Positions 34,239-49,200 of a stretch of 64,000 nt of DNA are shown one piece after another. A program made the translations under genes and the position numbers. Under the pieces are notes generated by a model that worked only from the letters and a program-made list of their open reading frames with translations, had not been told where the DNA came from and did not search any database. Source of the stretch: Brachycybe producta (taxonomy: Eukaryota > Arthropoda > Diplopoda > Playtdesmida > Andrognathidae). Position 1 is the stretch's first letter, and every line of letters begins with the position of its first letter. Where the stretch lies: assembly GCA_036925085.1 (NCBI GenBank), contig JAUPFP010000092.1:434001-498000 (forward strand), read 5' to 3'.

Positions 34239-37200
34239 GTATATACAACTATATTTAAATTTTTTATCAAAAATTACGTTAACGTTGGATTAGTCATTCT
34301 GCATAATCACTTGTCAATGTACAAAACAATCATTCTTATACTAAATTTTGGCATAATTAATATTGTTATAAAATGGGCTAAAAATGTCAAAAGGGTTAAT
34401 GTTGTGTTTTGAAAAAGAACTTTTAAGATGATTTATGAACAACTGGTCATTAAGAATTAATTGAAAGTTTCTTAGAAACTAGAATGGTAGCTCAATCACG
34501 TAAGAGTATTTTCATGTTGATATCTTTCAAAATAAACTTTTTTTTGGAAAGAGGGTCTTTATCAAACTCACATAAAAAAGTTTATTTTGAAAGATATCTA
34601 ACATGAAAAGACAATGAAGTGATTGATGTACCCTTCTAGTTTCTAAAACACTTTATAGTTTCTCTTGATTAACTTCTTAAAAGACAGTTTAATTTAAGAG
34701 TTCAATTGGCTCCTTAGGGATAACCTGAAAGTGTTTTAGAAACTAGAAAAGTAACTGAATCCTTTTAAGTGGATTTTCATGTTGTTATCTTTACAAAAAA
34801 TAAAATCGTCACATGTGACAGTTTCACAATGATCAAATGAGTGTTTGATGTTTTTTGGGTTGAGTCTCAAATTGAAGTGAAAAAAACAATAAAGAATTTT
34901 TGAAATCGGTGTAAATAGTTTAATTATAAAAATACAAACATAGAAATTCTCTTAAGATGTTTTATAAACAGGTGATTTTGGAACTCTTGATTATTTTACA
35001 TTTCATAGCAGCAAGACGTAAGGAGAAATTGAAATTGTGTCAGAAACTAGAAACTATTTATGATTCAAAAAATTAAAAAAAAAATATCGTCTGTTTAAAG
35101 TTGGGTGACTACTGGGTCATTGTCAAACTGACACATAAAAAGCTTATTTTAAAATATGTCAACATGAAGATTAGCCTTGAGGTAGTTTTAAAGTGTAAAC
35201 GTGTTTCGAACTCTTTGAGTATGCTAACTTTTAAGTGTTATCTTTATTTTTGATATTTTTCAAAATAAACTTTTTGTCAGTATTAAACTCACCAAACTTG
35301 AACGCAAACGACGCTTAGCAGACGATATTTTTTTAATTTTATTTTTATCTATAGAAAGTTTATTTGGAAAGCAGCTGCTACCCTTCTAGTTTCTAAAACA
35401 ATTTTTCAAGTTTCTCTTTATTTTGCTCCTGAACGACTAGAATAATGAGTATTCGAAGGGCGTGTACACTTTAAGGCAGTGTTTCTTAAACTTTGGTCCG
35501 CGGTGGTGTGTGTCACATGGTCCGCAGACGGGACCATAAAGGACAACTATTTTTTTACACTCCAACTGTCAGAACGTTAAGTTAGAAAAATAAACCAAAA
35601 CAGATTATAAGTTTGCTAAGTCAACAATAAGTGTGACATAACCGCCACTGTGCTCTTATATGAGGCGAACGGAGTGTTCCCCATTAGGGTCATTACTGGC
35701 TCAAGTGCTACTTGTGCCACTGCATGTCTATAGATTTTTTTTAAAGGTTTGTTGGTCCGGCGTTGGGAAAAGTTTGAGAAACATAGGCTTTCTTATTGAG
35801 AAGCCTCTTCTACGTACAGTATATTTAAGCTGATATTCTGTAAATCTCATTTAGCTTTTTTTTTTTTAGAATGTTTTTAGGCACAAATTGTAATTGAAAG
35901 CAAGGGAGGGTTTTTTTTTTGGTTGCAGTTGCAACATCCATTAGCACAATTGGTAATCTGCATAATGGACTTGACAATAGTATATATTTATACATTAGTA
36001 AGTTTCATCACGTAAAATAACTGCTGAAAATGTTAATGTATTTAATATTCCACAGAAAAAAAAAGTGACAAATGTCGAGAGTTTTTGGGTTGTCATTGTA
36101 ACTTGGACAGAAATTTGTACAAGTTCAACATTTAGGCCGGATACACGCGATCTACGTTGTCTTGTGTCCATCCTTTGCAAAGTTTACTTCTTGAAATTAT
36201 GTTGGCAACGCGTTTTTTTTTCTTTTTCTCATTTTTGGCGGAGAAAAAAGTTTAAACTTTGAAAGGTGGAGTGGGGAAGGGCGGGCAACTACATTTACGT
36301 CGTCTGTACCCAGCTTTAAGAGGACAGTGCAATTAAAATGGTTTGTGATCGAATTAAGGACCATTGTCCAGTTTAAGTGAGGCTTATGATAACTCTTGAG
36401 TCTCGTGACGCAAACTGAGGGATTCATGGTGGCCATCGACTTTTTTCTATTTTCTCTCTTTCTTTCTCGATGGGTTTACGAAACTTTACGAAAGTCTTCC
36501 AAGTTTACGATATTTTTTTTTTCTTGCTCAAAATGACATTATCCACTTATTTGTATGTGCATTATTTATAGGTTTTGTAAAGAAAAATGTCAAATGTTAG
36601 ATATTGAGAATGTCGTTTCGAATAAGTGACACCGAAACGTTATCGGAGATCAATACTTTGGAATATAATATAGCTGACCAACAGAATGTTGGGCTCACTT
36701 ACTGTTTTGACATTCATATTTTACAAAGGAAACAAACAAATAATACACTGAAAGTCGTTTAACACGAAAACTGATAACAAAAAAAAAATTGGGTAACACG
36801 AAATTCAGGGAAAAAATATTCTGCTTCCTTTCATTTCCCGTTAAACGGACCAAAACGGTTTCCAAAAATGTCCAAGTTAAACAACGTAATTACTAATTAT
36901 ATGATGTCATATTTCTTTTGACAGCTAGTTTGCATAAAAATGAAATGGAAGAGTAAAAAAAAGTTAAAATAAATGGAATAAAATTATTTAAATTAAACGA
37001 GTTCTATTTTCAGTCGCATATTTTAGTTGGCTTTTTTTTCACCTTACACAAGGTTTCACAAAACACGCAAGTTTTCACTAAGTCCGAGCAACATTGAGCA
37101 AGTTTGAGGGGGAATTTGACTGATTTTGGCCAGGTTTGATTATGAAGAAGTTGGAGAGAGCGTGACTGAATTTTAGCGAGTTTCAGATTTAGCGATCTTG

Positions 37201-40200
37201 AAAGCGTTTTAGTTAGTTTGAGCGAGTTCCAGTTTTAAATGATGACATTTTCAATTTTTGGAATGAGAAAAGGAGGAGAGAAAATCATGAATAGTTTATT
37301 TTTTAAAGAAATCGTTTATCTGGGATTTTTAAGCCTTTTGCATTAACGAGTACAGTCATATTTAATTTTGTCTATGGGAATTAACATGGGAAATGAAATT
37401 GAAAAAAGAAATTGAAAATGGTCTCAAATAACTGTGTAAAAAATTCAGCAATATTCATTGATCTTTTCTAAATTCAATAAAATCTGTTTGGTGAAAAATG
37501 ACCAAAAAAAAAAAAGTCGAGTTCAGGATAGATTTAAGAATTCAAAACTGGTTTCAATGCCATCTAGTATCAAGTTGCGTCTTACATACATAGCTAGAAA
37601 TTTAACCTAGGTTTAATAATAATAATAATAATAATAATAATATGCTTGAGTTGAAGTGAGATCAGGTTTTCCATTGTCTAGCTGTATCTCTAGGGTACTA
37701 GCAAAATTCATCCCTAGTAGCAATGTTAGCAAAGGCTTTAAATAACGAAAAACAAGCAAATTGGCCAATTGTGTGGCATTGTACGTGATTTATTTATTTC
37801 ATGTCAATAGTCAAGTGTTCCGATTTGCATATATACATTGTACAATTGTACATGTATAGTTTATATAGAATCTTTTGATACGCAAGGACTTACCTGCATT
37901 TCTTTTTCAATCACAAACGGAAATAGTAGCATCTTGTTAAATCTGATTTCAGATCAATACCGTACGCTTAGAGATTTGTTTTTTGCTTGTAAAGCATTGT
38001 TTCCACTCATACTCGTGAGTTTGTATACCTGAGACTGCAACATGATCTAGTCAAATAAAAATTCTAGGCTTAAAAATATGTATAGGCCATGTTGCAAGCA
38101 GCCTGCTTGCATGACATGATGATGATGATGATGTTCCAAGGAGTTTACTTCAAGAACCAAAAACTTTTACCTTTTTTTCTTCATAAACAAATGTGCGGAA
38201 AGGCAAATCGAGCATATAGATGGAAAAAAAAAATCCCCTTAAAATGTGCATTTGCAACAAAATGTACATGTTATAGTGGAAACGCAAGAATCATCATATA
38301 CATGTATCTGGACCAGGCTTGCCACCTTTCCTCCTTTGTGGAGGACAGTCCTCAGGTGTCAGTCCTCCAGTCGGAAGAAGAAATGTCCTCCGGACTAGGA
38401 CCGTCCTCCACGCAGGCAAACGTATCCTCCACACAATACATTGTATAAAAACTTAAATACGTTCATGTTGGATGGTCCTGGCTGGATGACAGTATTTCCA
38501 AATGGAGAACTGTCCTCCACAGGTGGCCAGCCTAATTGGAGACATGTATATTTTCATGACAATCTTGTTAGACTAATGATGAGATTCATTCAGTCATGAG
38601 TGGAAACAATGCTTTAGATGTAACTTTTGAGAATAAATTCAAACTTTTTCTAAAATCTGCAAGAAAAATATCCAAAAAAAAAACTTGTTTTTCTTTTACG
38701 AAGATATTATTTTTTATATTTGAATATTGAAGATTTTAAGTCTTTTTTTTTTTTTAAAAAATGGAAACTAATTGTTTTTTGTTTTTTCAATTTCATACTT
38801 TGTTCAATTCTATAGTGGTGCGTGCAAATATTTTTATTGTAATAAGTTGCATTTTTCATATTCTTTTTGTTTTTTGACTCGTAAGATTTATTTGCAGTAA
38901 TTCGAAATGTAACCGATAGGAAATCAATAAGAAGACATTTGAGAGAGACTTTATAATAAAAGGAAGATCAGTTTGTACGTTCATACATGTATGTATGTTA
39001 CAAAATAAGACAGAAAAATGAGTAAGAAATGATTAAGAAAGTGAAGCTGTCTTTTTCTTTTAAATTGAAAATTCCGATCTTTTTTTTTTTCAATTCTAGT
39101 TTGTAGACAATATGCACTTTATATGATAATATACAAAAGTAGGTAAAAAAAAATATTAGAAAATACTTTCAAGAGGCAGATAGATACATATATTTGCACT
39201 ATAGCTATATGTCTATGTATAAATATATATATCAAACCAAGATTACTGGATGATTTATTTAAATGAGCTCCAGTTCTGATTGGTTGTTTACGGGTATCCA
39301 TTCTAAAAAAAAAATAAGATATTTTTAGCATGAATGCTCGTAATACACACTAATGTTGCATTTCAATTGAATTTTACATTTGCATTGGGTAATTGTTATA
39401 GTTGTGGGTGGTTGAAATGTTATTTGACAATTTATATTTTTAGGTACTCTTAGACTAAATAGAGCCTCTGTCCCAGGCCATGAGGGCTGCTTGCAAGTTG
39501 CAGAGTAATCATTTAAAAAAAACGAATACCACCTTAAATTGAATACTTAGAGGGAAGCTTAAAATAAATTCTAAGTTTGTTAGAAACTAGAAGAGCAAAA
39601 GAACAATGACGGAAATGTAACTTCATGATGATGTTTTTCAAAATAAACTTTCTATTGCAGTTTGAAAAGGGTCTAATTCGTTTTTCAATGCAGTCTTACG
39701 AAAACATTCAAATTGAACGATTTTCAAACTGTCATAAAATGTTTATATTGAAATTTATTATCACGAATTTTTTATATTATTCTTATACATGTACTGTATA
39801 TGTATAATTGTATATATTGCTCTTCAGTTTCTTACAAAGTTTGCATTTCTTTTCAAAGTTGCTTCTTAAAACTAGTCTGGCTAGGAATAAATTGATAAAA
39901 GTGCCGTCTTGTGTAACTGTAATGTCTATAAGCTTCTGATGGATTGCGATCTTCGATGCTTTTCGTATCTCTAGGCTAGTTTACAGTTTGCATTCACCAA
40001 TTATTAATGGATGTATTCAAATATTTGTTTTCCCTAGAATATAAAGTTTGATATTAATTTTTGTCTGTCTACAATTTTCCTAACAAAATAACTTACGTCT
40101 ATAAAATGAAGAAAATATTCTTTTTTCTCTTTCTCGAGAAACAGAAAGAAGATATATTTTTAAACCCAGAATACAAATACTACAAGCAATTACAGTAAAT

Positions 40201-43200
40201 GGACGAGTTACTTTGTGCATAAGTAATGTATATGTATATATGTAATACATATCCATAATATTTATTGCCAAGAGATTATAAGACGAGATTTTCTTTAAAA
40301 ATCTTGATTATATTTATCTAAAACTCAATCTTTTTCTCTAGTATAGAGCTAGCTCTCAGCAGAATTGAACCGCGGATATTAGTATTTAGAATGGGAAGTA
40401 TTCAGGCAATTTATAGGATTATTCTTGATGCTGTTTTGCTTTTAAAATACTCAGAACATTGGTGAAGTTTCGGAAAATTTTTAAAGTTTTATATATAAAG
40501 AAGAAATATCTTTTTTTCTCTTCTTCTTGTTCTTCAGATAATGCTAAAGGGTGAATTATTATTATGTGGGCCATTAGTGTAAGGTATCTTTACTTAAAAT
40601 GGAATTCTTTGGTGTTATATTGATCTTTTTTTTTTCTTTTAAATTGTCCTCTGGCAAATTTTCTGTTTTTTTTTTTACTTTTCATTTCTTTCTTTCAAAT
40701 GGCAAAGAATTGCTTTAGAATTCTTCATGAACTGAAATGTGTCATTACCATTAGTTTCAGTATCTTTTAAATTGCTGTTCAACTTCTTTCTCTCTCTTTC
40801 TCCCTAAAATGAGTAGCAATGCAAAATAAAATGTCTTCCTGTGTAATGTATATGTTACTGTCCGAATGGAAAAATCGGTCATTCTGCAAATTCACTAGTC
40901 AGTTTGAAAATTACAGAGTTTTTATACACGAAAAATAAAAGTGATGGAAAATTATGGAAAGTCAGGGAAATTAAATGTGGAATCAATCTTTTATAAAAGC
41001 GTGAAAAAAATTTAAAATTTGTTATACAACTGGTGAAAGCGACATCAAATGCATAAAATTTAAAAAAAAATTGTTTTAACTTAGATATTTGATGCTCATT
41101 AATACTTTTCATATCATTTATGACAAAAACAAAAATTCTTAGCTCGCTCGATCAGCTTACCAGGTGGAATCCTTATGTTTAAAAATTATTTGCAAGCTCA
41201 TATATCGAGCCAGTTGCTGATATATTTCATATTTGAAGTGATTACATTTTATTAATTTTAAAGTTAGAAATGAGAATACCACTTGCGTTATATTAAGCAG
41301 AAATATACATTTACAATTAGTCAGGAAAAAAAAAATGGTCATGGAAATGGAATGTTTGATTTTGATTATGAAGCAAACAAAACAACTATTTTGATGATAG
41401 TAGATCTGCACATTAACTAGTTTTAGACAATGTGCAAAATGTCTAAAACAAGACAGACGGCATTGCATATTCATACTTGTGATTTGGTCATTTTTCAATT
41501 GTTTATTTTTACCACTTTGTTTTGCCAAATGTCTGTTAAAATGTTTCTGACAAATTTTTGTGAACGCTTTTAATATTTTTATTTTCTACTTTATCTGAAG
41601 TGATAACATAGTAAACTTATTAACAATATCTTAATTATAGTTTTTCTTAACATTTATGCAAAGAAAGTTAAAAATATTAAATAATGAATTAAGTATAAGT
41701 AAAATGCAATAAAAATATACATCATTTAGGTTGAAAAATTTAATTGTGCAAATACTTATTGGTGTTGACATTCTGCAAATCGGCCAAAAACGGTTGTAAA
41801 AATGCACGGAGCTATACTGGTAGATTGACTAGTGAATTTTCAGAATGGCCGATTTTTTACTTTGAAATGCTAACATATGTACTATAATAATACAGTAAGT
41901 AGTACACACACACACACAGCTTATTATTATCTCCTTATTTCTTCAGTTTGTTTCTATGGTAACAGGCAAGAGAGATGCTGCTGCTATTTTATGCAATGCA
42001 CAGGTCAAATGAAATCTACAGTCAAAGCAATTTGATAAAAAGTTTCTTTTTCTCTAAAAGTCGTTTTCTTTCTAAAGAAAAAGAGACTGACTTTCACTGA
42101 TTCAATGATGAATTCATCTCTTGATAAAACTGGGCTTCGTACTCATTTCAACATTTTATGAATGTCCTTTTTTTTTTGTTTCAAAGAAGAAAAAAAGAAC
42201 TAAATGAGAAAGAAAATGTGAATTGATTTTTTTTTTTGGAACTTTAATGATGCACATTTTTCTTATTCAATGTGTTCTTCCAATTTGTCTTCGACAGATA
42301 AATCGTATGTTTCTTCTGCTTTGAATGTGTTCTTTCTTTTATGGAAGGAATGAATACGGTCTTTGTCGAGTGGTTGGACACTTAAGAAATGTGCTGACCA
42401 TCAGAACTACCAAAGTTTGTGAAGGAAGATCTTTGTCTCAATTTCTGTCTAAAAGCTGACAGACAGGTTGAGTTTGAAAAAATACACTCATACATTGAGT
42501 TAGGGTTGGTTCAGACCATGATGTTAATGTAGGTTAAGGTAATGTCGCTGTCTACTGCACATGTGCAGTGTTTATCTAAACGGGTGTTTCTCAAACTGTG
42601 GTCGGCATTGTCCGCGGTGATATGCCGGAGACGATATCATAGAAAAAATACCTTACTTTAACTGTCACAACGGAAGTTACAAAAAACAAAAGCAGATTAT
42701 AGTTTGCTAAGTTTCTGGTATAACATCCACTGTGCTCGTTTGGAGGCGCACGGAGTGTGTCCTATTATTGGCCCAAGCTACTTGTTCCAGTGCATGGGCA
42801 GTAGGCTCGCAGTGCATCGACAATTTATCTAGTGGTCCGCCATTGGGAAAAGTTTGAGAAACGCTGGTCCAATCGAAGCAGGTAATTATTCAGTGACTAT
42901 ACACACTGCATAGAGTACGACCACCTTAACCTGCAAAAGTCTCATTATTCTGAACCAAGCCTTACACTGGTAAATACAAATATAGAACGAGTAACAGATA
43001 TTTGGCTCCAGATGATGTGTGCACTTGCCACATATTTGCTAAGTATGTGTGATGCATTTTAACTACATGTACTTTAGTGAACTAACTAGAGCAGTGTTTC
43101 GCATGGCCATCATGTACCAGTTTGTGGATGGTTAAGACACATACGGACAACCATTCATCCGTTGTTGCAAATTGGGGTTATAATACAAGACAACAGAATA

Positions 43201-46200
43201 ATAACAAAATGCAAATTGACCCTATACTGAATCACACAAGTGGTATTTATGTATGAAACGGAGACGAATATGTTAAGTTAGCTGAAAAGAAACTGACAAA
43301 GGTCACACATGTGCCGGAAGACTCTTCTTCCACTCAAGTGAAGTAACTCCAATTCGATCATGAAAATACTCGCGCAACTCGATGGCTAGTCAACTTGCGA
43401 ATATTTATTGGCATTTTTGTGTATTTATAATCAAAATAATTTAAGATGGGTAAAAATGGCAGTTAGGTAGTACCGTTAATACCATTCCCATTGATGGGAA
43501 GAGAGAAGCACGCAAAAGAAACGAAAATAAATTGAATCAAAATTGATTAATCACTTCCCATCAGAAATCATCAAACGGCCTGCGTACCGTGTACCTCCGG
43601 TTGTACGTATACCACACTTTGATAAACACTGCTTTAGAGTAACTAGTGTAGACCTACATATGATCACGCGAACACGGTAATTGTTTGCCTCAGCATATGT
43701 GTCTTTGTCTACACATGCATTCACTTGCAAATTCGGACGTATGAACTCATTGAACTGTTGTGCTCTCGCCACAACCTCACCCTGTATATATTACGGAAAA
43801 AGTTCTACAGAAAAGCGTGACGGGAAGAAATGGGTAATAATGACATTCTGAAATCTAAATTCAGACATCATTTTCACGTTCACTGATCAGTCTGGTGATA
43901 AGTCGTGATCAATAAGCTACATAGATTTGATCTGAGAGACCTCCTTGTCTTGGTTTGCAAAATTCATCAAGTCTTTATTCAGAATTTCTCAATGGGAAAA
44001 CATTCGTTACTTGATCAAATGATGCATTATGTATGCTGATATTTTGCAAATATTTGCTTAGTGAGTATCCAACCAAGAACGCATCTGCATACTCTGCATA
44101 TACTGTCTGATACTCGCACACGTGTGGCAAACATGTGAGTTGCGCCAAATCAGTGTCTTGCACACTACCTCGCATACATGTTTATTATTGTTTAAACCTA
44201 TTATAATATCAATGCAAGATTTACTACAAGATATATGTCTGATTTTTATAGTGACTTAAATTTTGCAGTCAATGAAGATAAAAGTTTTTACCCAAACTAA
44301 TGCAAATCTTGCAAGAATATTATTAGGTCTATATTATATTGGCAATCGTAATTCATTCAAGGATATATAGAGAATTTTGTTGTAAATATATCCTGTGTGG
44401 TCGCATCTTCTACATCAGTAGTTCTCAAACTTTTTTTTTTGCTCACGGTACACAGTATATATAACATCCGAAATTCTGCGGCACACCTAGCGAAACTCAT
44501 GGCACACCCTTTTGAAATCACTGCTCTACACGATTCGACCTTTCGACCCCTTTGTCTTGGCTAATTTGTGAGTCTGTGAACCACCTTGTCACAAACATGT
44601 TATACACAGTTTGAATATGAAGCAGAAACAAGATTCTTGTGACATTGTGACAACAAAGAAATGCAATGAATAGGTGACATAACGAGGCATTTATTGACAC
44701 AAGTACACTTTCAAGTTTCGGGATGTTTCTTGTAGACAGATAACCTCACTCACTACCTTTTGCTTTACATATTGCATTACTGTTTGTGTGTTAAACTAAA
44801 ATAGAGTAGGGTCATTGTTATCAGAACTTATCACTAAAAAAAACATATGGTTTTCAAGTGCATGTCAGCATCTGGATTTTTAGTCAGCAAATTCGATCGC
44901 GTTACTTTCTTCCAAGTTCCAACTAAAAAGATTTTAAAGAAATTTGAGAAGAATATACTGGTAATATATAAAAAAAAAAGTTTTGTTAGGCTGCAATTTT
45001 CCAGACGTTGATTTTTTTCTCTCTCTCTCTCTCTCTTTTTCTCGTAAGTACTTTAAAATAAGAAACCTAAGCGCGATGTTTCTTTGAAAAATCTATTGTA
45101 GTCTTGAGAAATACTTGATAAAGAAGGAGGGAGAAAAACAGACAGAAAGAAAGAAAGTGGGAACAAACAATCTGACTGACGACTGTATTTCCGTTTTGTC
45201 CGTATTTGTAGTTTCGTATACGTCATGATGTTCTTCAGACATTCTTCCTCTATTGTTGTCACTTTAAATGGGAGCTATACAATAAATAAAACTCTGTATG
45301 TGTATTTTTTTGTTTACTATTTTTAGATTTTTAGACAATCATCCATCCATGCAAACGATTGTTTACCAGTAAACTTGAATTGTCTTTTGTCTTGCGGATC
45401 ATCTGTAATTTATACTGTTGTCATTGGATCAGGTTCTTGTTCAATATACAATTGCTAAAGATTATTAGCCTACATATGGTTATTTTTGTGCAACAGAACA
45501 GCATTGAATACGTTTATCCTCTACATTTACAGCATTATTTTTTTGTTGTATATTTTTGGTGTTCTTGATTGCAAACAAAATTTTAAATAATAGAAACAAT
45601 TATTATCTGAATCTGAATCTGAATAAATACTCTGCAAGCACTTCATAGTCCAAATGCAGCATAATAATGCATTGTCAATAATCCTAACCTGATTTTATGT
45701 AACACCCACCTAACTTTCTAAAACATCTATAATTCCCCATGCACAACATCTTCTGGAAGCAAATTCCATTGTCGAATGACCCGTGGAACAAAAGACCAAT
45801 AATATGAGTCTGTACGAGCAAAAATCTCCCTAATTTTCTTAGAGTGGTCACCCCTTCCCAAATAATTAGCCTTGCTCAAAGAACTCAACACAGGCTTAGG
45901 ACAACACTCCAGTAACATTTTTTTTAACATATTGATACTGAGGTCAGATCTTTTAACTGCTAACTGATCCCATCCCAGTTCTGCAAGAATACCAGTCACA
46001 CTTGCTAGTGGATCATATTTTCCTGAAACAAACCTTGCTGCTCTGCATTGTACCATCTCAATCGCATTAATTAGATCAGCAGTATGGGGACTCCACACGG
46101 TACTGCAGTACTCAAGATGTGGGCGCACCAATGATTTATAGGATATACAGTTCATGTTACTGGGACATCCTTTTAAAACTCTCTGACTGAACCGTAGCAT

Positions 46201-49200
46201 CCGCATAGCTTTTGAAACTACCTGCTCAATGTGGGGTCTCCAAGATAATTTACTATTAACCCTTATACACAAATAATTATATGAATCAACAGAAGGAAGT
46301 GGATTAGACCTGACACTGTATTGATAAACTAGTGGATCCCTGCTTCGAGAAAATCTGATAACGCAACACTTATCATTGTTAAGCTGTAGTTACCATTTTT
46401 CACACCAGGAATCTACAGTTTTCAAATCCTTCTCCCTGTAGATTATAGTATCATCTGCAAAAAGTCTACAATCACTCCCCAACTCATCACTAAGATCATT
46501 AATAAATATAAGAAATAGTAATGGACCAAGAACACTACCCTGTGGAACCCCTGATGTAACCTCTACCCAGTCTGATGCAGCACCATCCACAACAACTCTT
46601 TGTTTTCTGTTGCTTAAGAAGGACCGAATCCAGTTACACACCTGGTCACCCAATCCATATCCAACAGCTTTTGACAATAACCTACTGTGGGGAACCGTAT
46701 CGAATGCCTTACAGAAATCAAGGAATACTAAGTCCACCTGATTACCTCTATCTAATATTTTTTGGAGATCGTCAACTAAAAGAATTAGCTGTGTCTCACA
46801 TGAGCGCCCCCTAATAAAGCCATGTTGATTTTCCGAAAGTAGATTGTTCTCTATTAAAAATTCCATTGATTTAGAATAGATTATATGTTCAAGAACCTTG
46901 CAAACTATAGATGTTAAAGACACCAAAAGATATCAAAATTTGATTTTTAACATTGATCTTATATCGATGTTTTTTGCTTCCATGAAAGTTTTAGAGACTT
47001 AATCACAAAAGAAATATTTATGGTAATTGACAATTGCTTGCAGCTTTAACAAAAAAACTCGTGAGCGTCACTGTGTCTAGATCCATCTCCATCCAGCTCT
47101 ATCTTGTTTTGAGCAATGAGTCTTGAATGAGACGTGTGTGTTGCTATATATAGTGTTATTAAAATTGCAAGAAATAGTCTCACAGTCTTTCAATGAAGAT
47201 ACACTTAAGTGCAAAATGCAATATAAAGTATTGTTCAGTAAGTGGTCGCTTTATATAAATTTTGAGAAGGTCTTTATATTTTTTAAATAATGTTTAAAAT
47301 CGTGCATTTTTTAACTCCATGTTAAATCATATAGACCCAAAACCCTCCACACAACGGTTTAAAGAAATGATTTAAAGCAATAAGAAAAAATTAGCACTTA
47401 CTTTTATGTATTGGCTTCATGCTGATTGCTTTTTATAAGCTTAGCATGTGCAATTATTTGTTTAGGATTGATTGTTTTATAGGACGGCGGGATGAGTGAC
47501 ATTTGCTAAATTTGAAAATGACTATGTACATTAGATAGAAAATCGCCTGAAATACACTCTGGCTTAATAGTCTATTCCTAAACGAGATATTAATTTTCTT
47601 TTTCGCTTAAATATTTCGCGGTCGAAATCGTACTTTTGGTTTTGCATGCAGCGGCGGAATTTTCTGCATTAACATAAATTAAGCTTGTAAGACTTGCAGA
47701 TGTTTCTTGCGAGGTTGGCTTTTAAAAAATGCAGTTCATAGTTTTTGCATGACATTGTGAAAGTTTATAAGCAAACAGTTCTTCTTATTCGCAGTGAACC
47801 TTGCTCGAAATATAGCCGCTTGTGATCGCTGCTTTACACGTTAGTTGCAAACTTGCAAATGAAATAAAGGTTAAACTACATATTTCCTTTCTGTGGCTTT
47901 ATGCTTTAAAGCTGCTGCTTGATTTTACATTAACAATTTCAAGCAACGAAGTCTTTACTTTGCATCAAAATTAACCTCTAGCCTACTCAAAAAGTAACAT
48001 GTAACTTCTACACCATAACTAGCTGACCTGCTTCTTCACTGTTATAGGAATCTGATTGGTTAGCTTATCTTTTTAATGTTATGATCTGCTTGAAATATCA
48101 AACCGAATGGAAGAGCTTATAGAATGCAAGCAGCAGTAATTTGTTTTTTTAAAGATACATTAAAACGCATATGTTAAGTAATTTGAAAAGCTAGAGTACA
48201 CTTGTGACTTATCACAAGTTATCAGTGCATATGTGACAAATGCAATCATTATATTAAATAACCCTTACACAACAATGATATTAATAAAAGCAAACAGATT
48301 TTGCAAATGACAAATTCCTACTGAACAGTAGAACACATAGAACATGCTAACATAGAACAACATTAACTAAAACTAAACATGCAATTTGTCTGTATGTTGT
48401 GCATAGGACGGAGGATTTCGACCAATGATATTTACATGTAAAGTTAAAACGGATGTTGCCAAAGATGTTGTTCTGATGATTTAGGGTTTTTTGTGTGTTC
48501 ATCTTGGAAATAACAATTAAAGACTTTAGGAAGATGACATGGACATGGACGAACAGTTGTAACAACAGATGTTTTCACCCAACATTTGTAGTTTTGTTTT
48601 AGTTTAAAACAGAAGAAGTGTGGAGGTAATATATGGCATGGGGCCTCGAATGGCATTCTAACCATTGTCATGTGTTTCTTGGTTTTGTGTTATTTTATTA
48701 TGGACACAAAAATAGTTTCATGGGTTTCGTTTTATGAGACAATGTGGGCTTGTGTGTGTTGTATGTTTTTTTGCCTCCATTTATCTTCGGTATGGCATTG
48801 GTTTCTATATTGTAGTGAAAACGGCTGGCAATTATAACTGATCTTGCAACTGCTTGACTATGACCCTCTTTTCCACAGTAAAACTTAAAGCCCTTTTCTT
48901 TCAGGAAAGCAATTTTCGGATGCTATGTTGGGTTAATCCGTGGATGTATTCTTTATTGCAAACACATTTTCCTATTGTTTTTTTCTTCTAATATACGTGT
49001 GTGCTTGTTAAAGCCATATATTATGTTACTCTGTGCCAAAGTGGAAAATCGGGTCATTCTATAGATTCACTAGTCTGTGTTCAAAATCACCATTTTTAAA
49101 GTTAATCTACACTCGAGAGTATCTTATTAAAGTTATTACAAGTTAACTTTTACGTGAAAGTGTCATTGAGCTTTGGGTATTGTGCGTTTTGCAATTTTCG

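Noticed and set aside
38089-38448. 119-codon frame
   Set aside because: It spans the border of two nested MITEs, so it cannot be an old gene.
35477-42866. 8-bp target duplications for the two CAGTGTTTCT elements
   Set aside because: Flanking octamers do not match for either copy, so only the end similarity is reported.
45600-45640. Target-site duplication around the retrotransposon
   Set aside because: CAAAATTT near 45576 and 46934 are similar, but the spacing to the 3' tail does not fit and the sequence is too simple to trust.
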